DNA from: Serinus canaria
Lineage: Eukaryota; Chordata; Aves; Passeriformes; Fringillidae
Length of the DNA: 64,000 nucleotides
Direction: 5' to 3'
Assembly (NCBI RefSeq): GCF_022539315.1
Contig: NC_066327.1
Span: forward strand, 417,501-481,500
Part shown: in pieces, positions 46,301 through 57,910 of the stretch
Position numbering within the stretch: position 1 is the first letter of the stretch
Layout: each line of letters begins with the position of its first letter
Position numbers and translations under genes: made by a program
The notes under the pieces: generated by a model
Seen by the model: the letters and a program-made list of their open reading frames with translations, nothing else
Told to the model about the DNA's origin: nothing
Database searches by the model: none

Positions 46301-49300
46301 AACATTTCAGAATTGATTCCATCACTTGCCAACTTAAAATCTAATTCTACTTCCACTCCAAATTATTGATGATTTAAGTGTTTGGCAAATAAATTATTGA
46401 GTTTTTTGGATGTGAGTATAATTTGTGATGTGAGAGAGAATACTGCTTTTCTAATAGCAAGTGCCCAGAACGAACTGAGCTGGTGGCAGGAGGAGAGAGA
46501 AGCTATGGTGACAACAAACAGTGGTACAGTGGTACAGTGTGTCACAAAATGCTGCAAACAGAATGAATTTTTCTCAGAGTTACATTTGAGTAAATTTATA
46601 CAGCAATTTAACAGCATAAAAACTTACTGCATCCTTAAAGGACAAGAAGGAAAAGACTTTCCTAATAATACCACAAGTGTGTTTTGAAGAGGAATGAGGT
46701 TGAGTTTGTACATTGATTTGCTTTAGGAAAAATTCTGTTGTTTCTGCAGACAGAACATGAAACTGCCTGTGAAATTAGGGGGATAGTTCATTTGCAAAAC
46801 TAGTCTAAGTCACCTGTCAGTAATTCCACGTGTGGAGATGTTTGCATCTGTAATGAAGTGACCTTTTGATACATTTGTTTTATATGCAAAATATTCATAG
46901 CAGTAATTGACTTTTAAGTGCTTCTGTAAATTAATATTCTGTTGTATTTCCTTGGCATGTGAGTGATGGCCAGTCCTTTGGTTAATTTGGTTACCTGTCT
47001 CAGTAATGGATAGTTAGGGAGTGCTGTTTGGTAGTAAATGTTAGGAGAATCAGTCTTTCAGCATTTTACATCTTATTTTGAATGCAAGTCCATTTCAGAT
47101 TTTTCTAGGACAGAGGAACTATTGCATTGCTTAATGATTTTTTTCTGGTACAGATATACCTAATAGATCTCTAAAAGAAATCCTCTTTCTGCTTTACAAC
47201 AGTTGTTTTGGATTCAGCTTTCACATGTGTCTGTTTTGTGGCTTTCCAGCCTCCGCTCTGTCTTTGATGGCCAGACTTGGTTGTTCGGACACTGTTTGCT
47301 GCCCACATCACTAAATATGACTTTGTATTTATTATACTGTTGGTAATTTTTATGTTGATTATGCTCTTTGTTTCAAAATACACATATTTCACCTCAAACA
47401 GATTCTCTTCTTTGAGTAACCTCTAACTGTTAGACCTTTTCACTTGTGCTGCATTTCCCAAAACCAACTTAGCAAGAAGGAATAAGTAGCAAATAGGGCA
47501 TCTTGGGGAAAAAAACAACCCCAGCAACCCAGGCTAACTTGACTTACTCATGTAAAATATATTGGTTTCATTGCTGTACATTGGCCTTGTATCTTCATTA
47601 TTTAATGAATTAATGAATTAATTTAACAGACCTTGCAGTAAGTAAATTAACCATCAGAGTTCAGAGCAGAGTGAATAATTTTTTAATATTAGACTACAGC
47701 AATTTTTATGATTCAAGTTAATTATTAAATTGCTTATTGCATATTTGTGTAATTCAAAGAGAAAAATTATGCAAAGAACAATCCAGTAAAATCCCAGGAG
47801 GTTAGAAAATTCTTGTTGATACTGGGTGAGTTATTCACCCTTCTGTTTGGGTCCTGGGTTCATGGTGTGCATTGTCCAGCGCTGCTGAAAGGGGGGTTGT
47901 ATGATTTTACCTGATTGTTGCTAACCTCTCCTTCAAAGTGACTCATTAATTGAATTTAGTTACCAGCAATTAGTGTTGTACAAAAACAATCCTCTGGATG
48001 ATCATCTAGATTTTCCTTTAGAACAATGTTGTCAGTTTAGATTTACAAAGGGGAATATGTATTTGTCTGGCATTAAACAGGAATTGTTCCACAGCACTAA
48101 CTTTGGTTCATTGAATATTTTTTTCCCTGAGAAAATACTTAAGTAGCAATCTTCCCAGGTATCTCCATGCACTGATGATTTCTATTCTTACATGTGAAAC
48201 AAAGATGAAATTGAGTAGATAAAGTGCAGACTTCCACCCTTTATGACCTCAAGGTCAGTTGGTTTTGACCTTACAAAAAAGTGAGTGTTAAACACAGCAT
48301 GGGAACTGTCCATCACTTGGGGCTTTTTGTTATAGTTGTAAGTACTGGGTTAATCCAGAATTGTAAAGGACATGCTGTTCCTCCTTTTAGCTTTTACTCT
48401 CATATCACTACTCCTGTTTTTTTAATTAAATAAAATTGGTCAGTTTGTATTCCTATTATGGTCTATTAATTGGTTGTTTCATGCTTTTTAGAGTTATTTA
48501 CAAGTAACTGTGTGGAAAGAGCAGTGTTGGCCTGATCAAGTGTTCATGGAGCATCATGTGCAGAAACCTTTGTGGTTTTTGTCAAGCTGTTGTCACCTGA
48601 CCTGCAATGCATCACGGTGGAGCTGAGCTCCTAAGGACTCTTCTTCAGAGCAGCAGTCATCATGTCCAGTATATATGATGAGAAACTTTTTAGGGTTTGA
48701 GATAAAAATCAGGCTTCAGCTGCTTCCTCTGTTTTGCAGTTCCTTTGATCTGGAAACTTTCCAGATGCATGAAGTCATCAGATTTCTCAATCAAATTAAA
48801 GTGGGGTGGTTTTGGGTTTTTTTTTGGACTACCCGTGGCTTCACGTGACTTATGTACACACTGTCTGGAAGTGTCAGATGGAGAAAACATCCACATCACT
48901 GTAAAATGCTTCATGGTCAATAAAGAGAAAAGACTCCTCTAAGGCAGGTGAGATGTCATATCTACTTCCTTCCTTTTCCACCTGTGTGACAATAACTGTA
49001 CCAGGAGAGGCCTGCACAGAAATCTCTGCAGAAACTGCATTTGCTCAGTCAAGGATAGAGCTTCCAGCAAGCACTTCTGTTTCTATTTGGGTGGCAGTTC
49101 ATGGCTCATCTGAACATTTGCACTCTGATTTTTTTTTTCCTTTTCTACTAAATATTTGAGCCATTTGTACTTTTCATCCCATTTTATGGTACCATTAGGA
49201 AAAGCTGTAAAGTGTTTTCAAATGCCAAGTTTAACTGGGAAAATACTTAAAAAAAATTACAAAGGCTACTTTGCTTATGTGATTAACTCTGGTGTTGAAA

Positions 49301-52300
49301 AGCCAAAGTGCATACAGGTATGATGTTAGAGGGTACCAGATGGTGTTTCTTCTCCAGGAAAAGGAAAATGAACCCATTGCCTCTCTGCTGTTTCCCTTTT
49401 TTTTGTGTTGCACGAGAAATTAACATCTTTCTGCGAGACCATGTGGCAAACCAACCTACCTTGGGCCATTCTTCTCCTAAGGGAATATTTGGCTTGACAT
49501 CTGCAGTTCTAGGAGCACTCAGAAAGGCCCAGGTGAGAGATCAGTGCTTTTAGGAGCTTTCCATCCAGGTAAGTCAGCCATGAGAGATGAGCAGCTTCCC
49601 TTTAGGAATCTACAGTAGGGCAGTATAGATATTTTGAAGAAGCCTGATTCTTCAGAATCTCTGTTGACGTTAGTTTATTTTTTTCAAGGCCAAACTGCAC
49701 AAACTAGAAGGTCTTCAAGGTGTTAGAGACTAGTTCTAACTGCACAGGCTTTTCAGCTGCCTTCAGTTTATACAGCCCCCTGCAGAAGGTTTTTCAGAGT
49801 GTTGGGGCACCGTGGCTGAATTTAGTGCAGTACCGGGACTGCTTTGTAAAGCTGCCAGAGTACTCTTGGAAGCTCAGGTGATCTCCTGAACTACTGAGAT
49901 TTTAAGGAAATTCATACTTTGCAAAGTAAATCTAATGATTAGTATTTATTAGTAATTGTGGCAATCCTTTAAAAAATAATTGTATTTGTACATGCTGTGA
50001 ATTCCTTTATTTGTTTCCTTTGCAAATAAATCCGTCAGTCTCAGCTGTTGGGAAGCACGGGCTGTGAGAGGCAGAGGGTCAGCAGAGGGAGTGCAAGGAA
50101 ATGAGCAGGGCTGCACTGTGTGCCATGGACAGGGCTGGGAGTGCTTCTGCTGAGCATGCACTGAATCATCAAATACCTCTTTGTTTGGTATTGTATAAAG
50201 ATTTCATCACAGGAACACTTCCAGGCTGCCACCATGAATACTTAGACAGTGAATGACAGGAAGTTATTTCTAGAGGTGCATAAACCTGTCAAAGTGAGAC
50301 TGATCTGTGATATGGGGAGGTGTTTCTGTTGCCAACCCTGGATTATTTTTTGCAGTTCAACTTTGTTTTAGTTTGCCTTTTGCTTTCCTGCTGTGCCAAT
50401 AAGTGAATACTTGTGCAGATATGTCTCTTCTGGTCACCCCTGGAGGGCCAGGAGGAGGGGAAGCAGGTGGGTGGAAGCTGCTTGTGCTGCAGCTTCCACA
50501 CACATGTTGGTGGCATTGAGCTTCCTGCTTGCCTTGGCACTCCTTTGGCCCCAAACAAGGGAGAAGATACTTTTGAGAAATACATGTTTTATTTTTAAGC
50601 ATGCTTAACCTTAGTAGTTATGACAAATTTTTAAAATATGTGCATTTGAGACAGCATTAATAATTCACATGTGTTTCATTAAGAGAAAGAACAAACTGTC
50701 TGTAGGGCTATTAAATTCTTACTTGGCTAAGATCTTCAAAATTTAGATGACCTAAAATGGTACCTTTTTGGGGTCATAATATGCCGCTTGAAAAAAAATA
50801 CCCTGTGATTTAGTTTTGATTCTGACAATACTCAAAAGAATTTGTTATGTCTTAGAGACCTCTCTGCAAACTACTAATGGGATGAACACAATATATCACT
50901 TTTATAATAGTGAGCTATTAAAGGCAAGCATAAAGCAGTCTGAAGCCCATAAGTGCTGCCAACAGCTCCTGCTTTAATGAATTCCCTTTTAGATGTCCAT
51001 TAAATGCTCATGGCAAATGTACTCATAATGGAAATGGCAAATCTAAATGGGTAGATATGAATAATCCATGGAGTTTAAATTCTGTTTATGATCATCTTCA
51101 CATTTAGTTTTCAAGACAACGCAGTTTAGTTTTCATTACAGTTTGGAATAAAGAGGACAGGGAGTAATTGATTGCTTCAAGCAGATTAAAATCAATGGGT
51201 TGCTTTTCAAAGAACCCATTGAATGCAGTAATTTCAACTTTAAACATTGATTTAGGGAACTCAACACAAAATGTTTTGTGCTGTGTGAACTTTTATGTGG
51301 AAATACTAATACTAATTTTATTTCTATATATCTGTATATAGAAATATATAGAGGCTGTTATCAGTATGTGCATGAGTAAACAGTGATCTATAGTAAGCTA
51401 TTTTGGTATTATTGCACTCATGTAATGAATCAATGAGATTCCCGTCATCATTGGGATACTGTTTGTAAACCATTAGCACACAGAAATTACAGACCATCAT
51501 ACATCATTACTGTGATTGAGGCTTTATTACCATATTCTCAAATTGCTTGCTTGCTATAAAACTAAATAGACACCAGACAACTATAGGTAGACGATAGACT
51601 GTGCATTATTGAGCTGGAGTAATGAAAGATTATTGTGGCATAATGGGGCACAACTTATGAGGAAAATAAACTTGGCAGCAAAGGAAAGCTTGAGTGTTTT
51701 TAATGTTTGTTGTCACTGCTTTAAAGGTCAAATATATTTGCTATGATCGAGTTAGTGTTTCCTTATTTCATGAATCATGCAGTTTTTGCATTCTCATAGG
51801 CCTGGTTTTATATTTAAGCATTTAAAACACAGGAACTTCACTGCACCTTTCAGCTCTGGAGGTGGATCTACAGCTCTGGGGGAGTGGAGTGGTTGTCAAG
51901 GTGTTGGGATGGGGGAGAGGACAGCCAGACCTCTGCACACATTGGTTTTGTGCTGAACAGGTGCAGGGAAGGAGAACTGCATCAGCAGACATCGGCTCTT
52001 AAATGTGATATAAGTTCTCCAAACACACTGAGGCAAAGTATCCATTAGGAATTTTGGGAGCTATAGTGAAAGGATTTATGATACCTTCATTATAAAAGAT
52101 GAGAGGAAGCACTGAATTTCGACTTGGGGAATTTAGCAATCTCTTGTGACAGAACCAGGGACTTTACAACACCAGTATGCACAGGAAATATTCAAGATGT
52201 TACTTTCACCAGTTACAGAAAAAAACATATTTTAGAAAATTGAACTTAGGACTTCTGACCATGAGATATGTAAAGAGTGAAGCATCTCTTCATACTCTTG

Positions 52301-52444
52301 TGAGATTTCAGAGATGGGTTCTGAAAGAGAAAGACATAAAGATCTGTTATGGTGACAAAGAGGTATGGGAATAAATACCAATATAGCTGGACAGGATGTG
52401 CCTGAGCTTGTCTGGCCTTTGGTGCTGAACCGAACAGCGGCACT

Positions 52445-52756
52445 GTGGTGTTTCACCCCACAGACACTTTTGGCCATGGCTGTGTGGTGTTTCACCCCAC
52501 AGACACTTTTGGCCATGGCTGTGTGAGTGGTGTTTCACCCCACAGACACTTTTGGCCATGGCTGTGTGGTGTTTCACCCACAGACACTTTTGGCCATGGC
52601 TGGGTGGTGTTTCACCCCACAGACACTTTTGGATGGCTGGGTGTGTGGTGTTTCACCCTGAAACACTTTTGGCCATGGCTGTGTGGTGGTTCACCCCACA
52701 GACACTTTTGGCCATGGCTGGGTGGTGGTTCACCCCACAGACACTTTTGGCCATGG
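52445..52756 (+). repeat. 39-nt minisatellite, about eight copies
   Basis: Units of about 39 bases beginning gtggtgtttcaccccacaga and continuing through cacttttggccatggctgt. Individual copies have small indels. Because 39 is a multiple of three, an open frame with a 13-residue period appears; it is not a gene. The array runs to within two bases of the LTR that starts at 52759. Confidence 0.95.
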
Positions 52757-52758
52757 GT

Positions 52759-53346
52759 TGTAGCAGACGCAGGGCTGGCTACGGCTCCGTGGAGGGATGT
52801 TTAAAGATAGGTATTTGCTGAGTTATAGGAATTGTACCAGGAGTCCTCACTCTGGTCCTCCTTATCTCTCTGTGACCCCACAGGCTAGTTTCCCTAACCC
52901 TTACAATTGGTCAGTTTTCAATCCCCCCATACCCCATAAAAGAGGCTGTCTGGGCCCATTTTCCCTAGAAGAGCAGCTTCAAGACCCTTCGCGAGACCCT
53001 CAGAATAAACCATCGTGGAACGCTCTGGGCCGCCTTCTCCTCTCTCATTTCATCTGCCTTCCAGGAACCACGGCCAGCCGCAGCCCCTACAGCAAGCTAA
53101 GAGCTGAAATCACAAAAGAGCTGACTTTCACTAAGAGCTGAAATCACAAAAGAGCTGACTTTCACTAAGAGCTGACAATCACTGAGCTTGCTCGGGGTCT
53201 CGGCTGTGTGGCAGTCTGGCCTAGGGCACCCCAGCCTCCAGAGGGCTGAGGTGTTCGGCCTTGGGCTGCTTGCCTGGGGCGCTTACCCTGCGGGGAACCA
53301 GCTATCTGGCTAAGAAGCTAGCTCTTGTGGCTTCATTTATTTTACA
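52759..53346 (+). mobile_element. ERVK-like 5' LTR
   Basis: A 588-bp LTR beginning tgtagcagacgcagggctgg and ending ...tttattttaca. It has a TATA-like box cccataaaag (52933-52942) and AATAAA (53004-53009). It is about 98% identical by eye to the inverted copy at 62537-63090, but carries a 34-nt tandem duplication (aagagctgaaatcacaaaag unit, about 53098-53165) that accounts for the whole length difference. It is followed two bases later by a primer-binding site, so it is a true 5' LTR and not a solo LTR. Confidence 0.93.
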
Positions 53347-53348
53347 TC

Positions 53349-53366
53349 TGGCGCCCGAACAGGGAA
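53349..53366 (+). other. Retroviral primer-binding site (lysine tRNA type)
   Basis: tggcgcccgaacagggaa lies two bases after the LTR end. It matches 17 of 18 bases of the standard tRNA-Lys3 primer-binding site, as known for lysine-primed retroviruses. Confidence 0.93.
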
Positions 53367-53784
53367 CGAGAGACTCTTCACTGACGGAGCAGCGTTTCTC
53401 TTCGAGAAACTGTAACTGCTGTTCTTTTGCGTCCCCCTGCGAAGTTATCCCTCATTTTAGCGGGATCTCCTAGCAGGGAGGTCAATTCGAACCTCAAATC
53501 AGTCATCTGGACCAAGTTCCGAGGAGACGGCCCGGCAGACGCCTTCCAGTAGCTTTTTGATCCATGGCTGAAAAAATATGTAAGTTTAAACCAGCCTCTA
53601 AGCGCACTAGAAATTTTTTCGGAGATTCCTTTTTTGGTTTTTTTTCTTTTTTTTCTTGTTTTAGCTGCTGGAGGGGAATTCATAACATGGGGATGAAAAT
53701 TTCGAGTTTAAGGCTATCCCCTATTGAGAGAAATTTAATAGACATGATTACCACAGCAAATATGTTCAGCTGTAAGGTTTGAAG
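53367..53784 (+). mobile_element. Leader and truncated gag start of the ERVK-like provirus
   Basis: Retroviral untranslated leader follows the primer-binding site. A purine/pyrimidine-mixed region with a long T run (53630-53662) leads to an ATG at 53687 followed by a glycine codon, as in a myristoylated gag start. The frame stops at a TGA about 31 codons later (near 53782), and the sequence then becomes host-like. The gag, pol and env bodies and the 3' LTR are absent here, so the provirus is truncated and cannot be functional. The exact 3' breakpoint is uncertain. Confidence 0.6.
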
Positions 53785-55816
53785 AATATATTTCTATTAG
53801 CTTTTAGGCAGATCTTGCATGTAGTTGCAGAAAGTGTCTCTAACTTGGTGATATGTTTATACCTTTTTTACATAACAATGCCATCATGATAATGATGCCA
53901 TTTTTATATCAATATTTTAGAGTGCTGCATGAAGCCACTCATTTTTTATTTGTGTTAAATCTCCTCATGCATATTTGGTAAGACTTGCATAGATGTGTTC
54001 TCATTTTATCAGTAGAAATCAGATAATTTGCTAATTTCTCAGAAATTGTGAGGTGTGTTTGATCACTCTTTTTAATAATATAAATTATTTTAGTTTAAAG
54101 GATTTTTTAAAACATTTCATTTGGAAGTATCACTCAGGTTTTGACTATTAGATTTAACATGATTGTATTTGGTTTGCTCATCAAAAGTGGAGAACATTTA
54201 ATATTTATTCATAACAAAAGTATTAGAGAAGCTGTCAATAAATTTTCTGTCATAATTGAATCAAAGGATATCTAAATTGTTGATAATATGATCTGCTTGT
54301 TAAACAAAAGTGTCTGGAGAAAATGATGGATTAATTGACTGATGGCTAAGGTTTCACTCAAATATAATGGTTTACCCAGTTTGATTTGATTTGTGTAAAA
54401 TAACTTTCTCTAATAAACAATTTGCTCAGAGGCAATAGAAGAAATGAATGGTTATCAAACCAAACTTAATTAGTCTTACCTAGATTGATATTACTTGGGG
54501 AGTCTTCGTTTTAATTGTGGAGAGCTGGATACAAAGAGTTTGGTTCATTATATTTTTCCTGTATAAACACTATTGTGTAACTACCTATGGAATATAACAT
54601 GTAAATTCATTTTAATAAGTGCATGTAAAGTGGATTAGCTAATTATGCCAGGCTAAAAATGATTCCTTTAATTATTTTACATATTTAAATAGTACTTCAA
54701 TTTTATTATTGTTAGTCTGTAAACATAATTTGTATTAGCTCTGCCAAACTAATTAGAATATACAACTTAAACAGTTTTAACAGTTTTGTAATGCTCATAA
54801 TGCACTCTTCTCTTAAAAATACATTTCTATTATAGAAATATTCAAACTATAAAGAAATTTTTGGCATAGAAAGATTTTTATTTGTGAGGAAGAATATATT
54901 TTTCTCAAAAATACAATTTCAGAAAAGTTCATATGGTTTGAGACTCTGGAATATTTGACGAAAATATATGAAGGAAAAAATCTTTCTTTTCCTCAGAGAT
55001 GGAGTCAAACTAATCATAAATCATTGAGTAACATAACTTTGTGGGATTCCAAACTGTTTGGTTGTCCACGGATAACACAAACCACAAGTACAGTTGCATT
55101 TCACCCTTTCAGAGGTTAAACACATACTTAATTGTGTTAGTAGGTGAGAATCTGCATGTTCAGACTATGAAGAGTTGCTGTTAAAGGCTTCCCGTGAATT
55201 TAGGGTAAATAATTTTCTCTTTTCTTCAAAAAAAAAAAGAATTTTCAAAACATCTGTAGAATCTTTACAAGATTTTAATATAAAATGTACATGAGAGGGC
55301 TGTTGTTTGAAGCTGAGTAAGTGTGGAAAGCAAGACATTAATGAAGAGTAATTTGGTTGTTCTTAATTATGTTCATTCATGATTAATCTTGGGTTTATAA
55401 ACCCAGAAATTCTTCTGGATTATTGTTTCTTCTCACAAATGAAGTTTTCATTTTGACAATTTGTTGCTTTAGTTTTCCTTAGTGTAGGAAACTACAGATA
55501 ACTGAAAATGCAGGGAGGAAATAAGGAACATCTTTTAGTTTGTCTGTACAATTACTGAATGTAGGTGTGCTCAGACTTGGGGACATGGAGCCTTCTGAGC
55601 ATTAATTGGTGCCATGAGCCTGAGCTGGCACATGTGTGAGAGTGACAGGAGCCTGCTGCAGACTGACACACTGGGAACATCTTTGGGGCAGAAACAGCAT
55701 CGAGCAGAACCTCTGGTACTCTCAGTTAAGGTGTTCTCAGGAGTTCTCTCTGAGACTCAGATGCCTTGGTTTCATTATCTGCTCTCTGTCAGGCCAGCAG
55801 AGCCCCGGGGCTGCAC

Positions 55817-55891
55817 GGGTGTCCTGCACTCCTCCCTGGAATGGCTCTGGGAGGCTCATGGGTGTCCTGCACTCCTCCCTGGAATGGCTCT
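55817..55891 (+). repeat. Two-copy direct repeat, period 43
   Basis: The unit gggtgtcctgcactcctccc plus tggaatggctct occurs at 55817-55848 and again at 55860-55891 without mismatch. Confidence 0.9.
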
Positions 55892-57509
55892 CTTGGAGTC
55901 TCACCAGCATTTGGGGAGCAAGACAGTAAGAACACACAGTAGTCTTTGCAATATAGTGGGTTAATGAAAATAAATTTAAACAGTAAAGTTGCGAAAGTCC
56001 CTGGACACTATTTACATATCAAACTTTATCAGTTAAATCTCATTAAAGTCACTGAGAGTCTCACAACTACCTTGAGGTCCCTCCTGCTGTGACTCAGAAG
56101 TGCAGCAGAGAGGCCATGTGGCCACCAAACCAAATCCAGATGTCAGATTCTGCTGAAAACACTGAGGGTAGCTCTGTGCAGACAGGTGTTCCTGCCTGGG
56201 CTGCAGGGAGGGCATGGTGAATGTCAATATTAAACACTCATGGATTTACAGCTAAAATCCAGTGATGCTGAGGTAGGAATCATAATCACCCTCCTGACTA
56301 ATTGTGGCAAGCACATCACAGAGAAGAGTGTAGCAAGATTGTGTGGCAGTTCAAACTAAATGTGCTATTTTAAAGATTCTTAGCAATGATTTATTTTCTT
56401 TGGTAAACTATAATATATTCCTTTACAAGTCATTATTTCATTAGGCAATTTTACTCATCCTGAAATGAACAAAAAAACCCAAACCATTTGTTTACAAATT
56501 CTTGCCTTACAGGCAGGAAATAAATGTTCTTTGACTTTTTGCAAACCTTTATGATTCAAGGTAGCTAGTGATTTTTAATATAGAACAAAACAAGTATAGG
56601 GCACAGAAAAAATTTTAGTTGGATCAGAAATGCAAGGTTTATCCTAAAACATTTACATGTTGGTATCTGAATTGGAGTATTTAAGAAATATTAAACAGTA
56701 TACAAATGAACATAGGAAGTGATCTTGAAATATTTAAAATTCTTAAGATAAAGCATACAAATATTTTATGTTGAACTTATATTAAGCATTTATAATGTTT
56801 AATCTTAAGGCACGGCACAACTTTGAGGTCAAGTTTTGAAGTTGTAATACTGCAGACATGTGTGCAATGCTTCACTGAATGCTGAATCTTTGTAATCTCT
56901 GCTGGTACCAAACACACTGTGCTTTGTTAGATAAGCACATACCAAATCTCATGCTGATATTGCATTACCATTCCACTACAATGTATAACAAAAGTAGTGA
57001 TGATTATTTAATATTTTTATTCTGATAGTTTCAGCTACAGAGTTTCAGCACAAACTTAGGAGGAGTTGTGTTGCTCGTTGTGCTTCCCAAGGGGTATGTT
57101 ATGGGAACAGTAGATTTCTCATTCTATATTTCATAGAACCAATGCAGAAGCGTTCTCTGCATCCTCTGTTTTCTCTGTTACAGCACTGCTGGGCTGTGGG
57201 CTTGGCAAACAGTTTGTCCTTGATATCCTATCTGCTTGACAAACCAATCAACTTGTATTTTAGTCAAGGTCCTTCCTTGCCCCTTCTCAAGACTTCCATC
57301 AAAGTCTTGTGGGAGCAAGATAAAACTCAAAAAATCCCCAAGAAACAGCAATGTTTGCATATAGCAAACAGTTCCTAGTTTCTTTGTAGTAATTTTGATT
57401 TGAAAACTAACCAGATAGCTATTAATTAGAAGAGTAACATCTTTGGTTTTACTGCATTTTGTGGTTTTTTTATAATCTGTGGTGGAAACTGACAGCATTT
57501 TGTTAATAT

Positions 57510-57910
57510 TCCTAGCTTGATATTAAAGCCTATCACAGAATCACCATCCCCATTCCTTCCATGCCTCCTGACACCTCTCAGTGCATAACTTTGACCTTTC
57601 TGTACACATGGCACAGCTCTGACAGAAGCTGGCCTTGAACTGACCATTCAGAACCCAGGCACTATAAAAGGATCCTTTCCTCACCCTAACACCTGTGAAT
57701 CTCTCATTTATGTTCATGCATTCTAAATGAGACCAATCTTTTGGAGATCAATTGGCAAGGTGGGCCAAAACTTTAAAGGTAACCTGCTGGAATAAATTCC
57801 TTTGGTTAAACCAAACCGGTGTTTACCCTTGGCTCTCTTGGTACTTTATTTGAGATCTATCTTTGTGGTTTATTCTACACTTACTTGCAGGCTTCCAAAC
57901 CCTACAGGTT
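57510..57910 (+). mobile_element. Possible LTR fragment
   Basis: A TATA-like box ctataaaagg (57661-57670) is followed about 130 bases later by AATAAA (57791-57796), the spacing usual for an LTR. Neither clear TG...CA ends nor a target duplication were found. Confidence 0.33.

Larger units (their letters stand above)
37560..52444. other. Long AT-rich non-coding region, no exon recognised
   Basis: About 15 kb in which further RANBP17 exons would be expected but none was recognised by eye. It contains a CCAAT-rich GC block (about 39160-39450), a small CpG island (43100-43340) and AT-rich stretches with TAATTA/ATTAAT cores (for example 44280-44900 and 50590-52100). Open frames are short and featureless. 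Confidence 0.5.

Noticed and set aside
52445..52804. Open frame with a 13-residue period
   Set aside because: It is the translation of the 39-nt minisatellite, not a gene.
53261..53473. Open frames across the ERVK-like LTR and leader, repeated in the inverted copy
   Set aside because: These are non-coding LTR and leader sequence. The same frame recurs only because the LTR is repeated.
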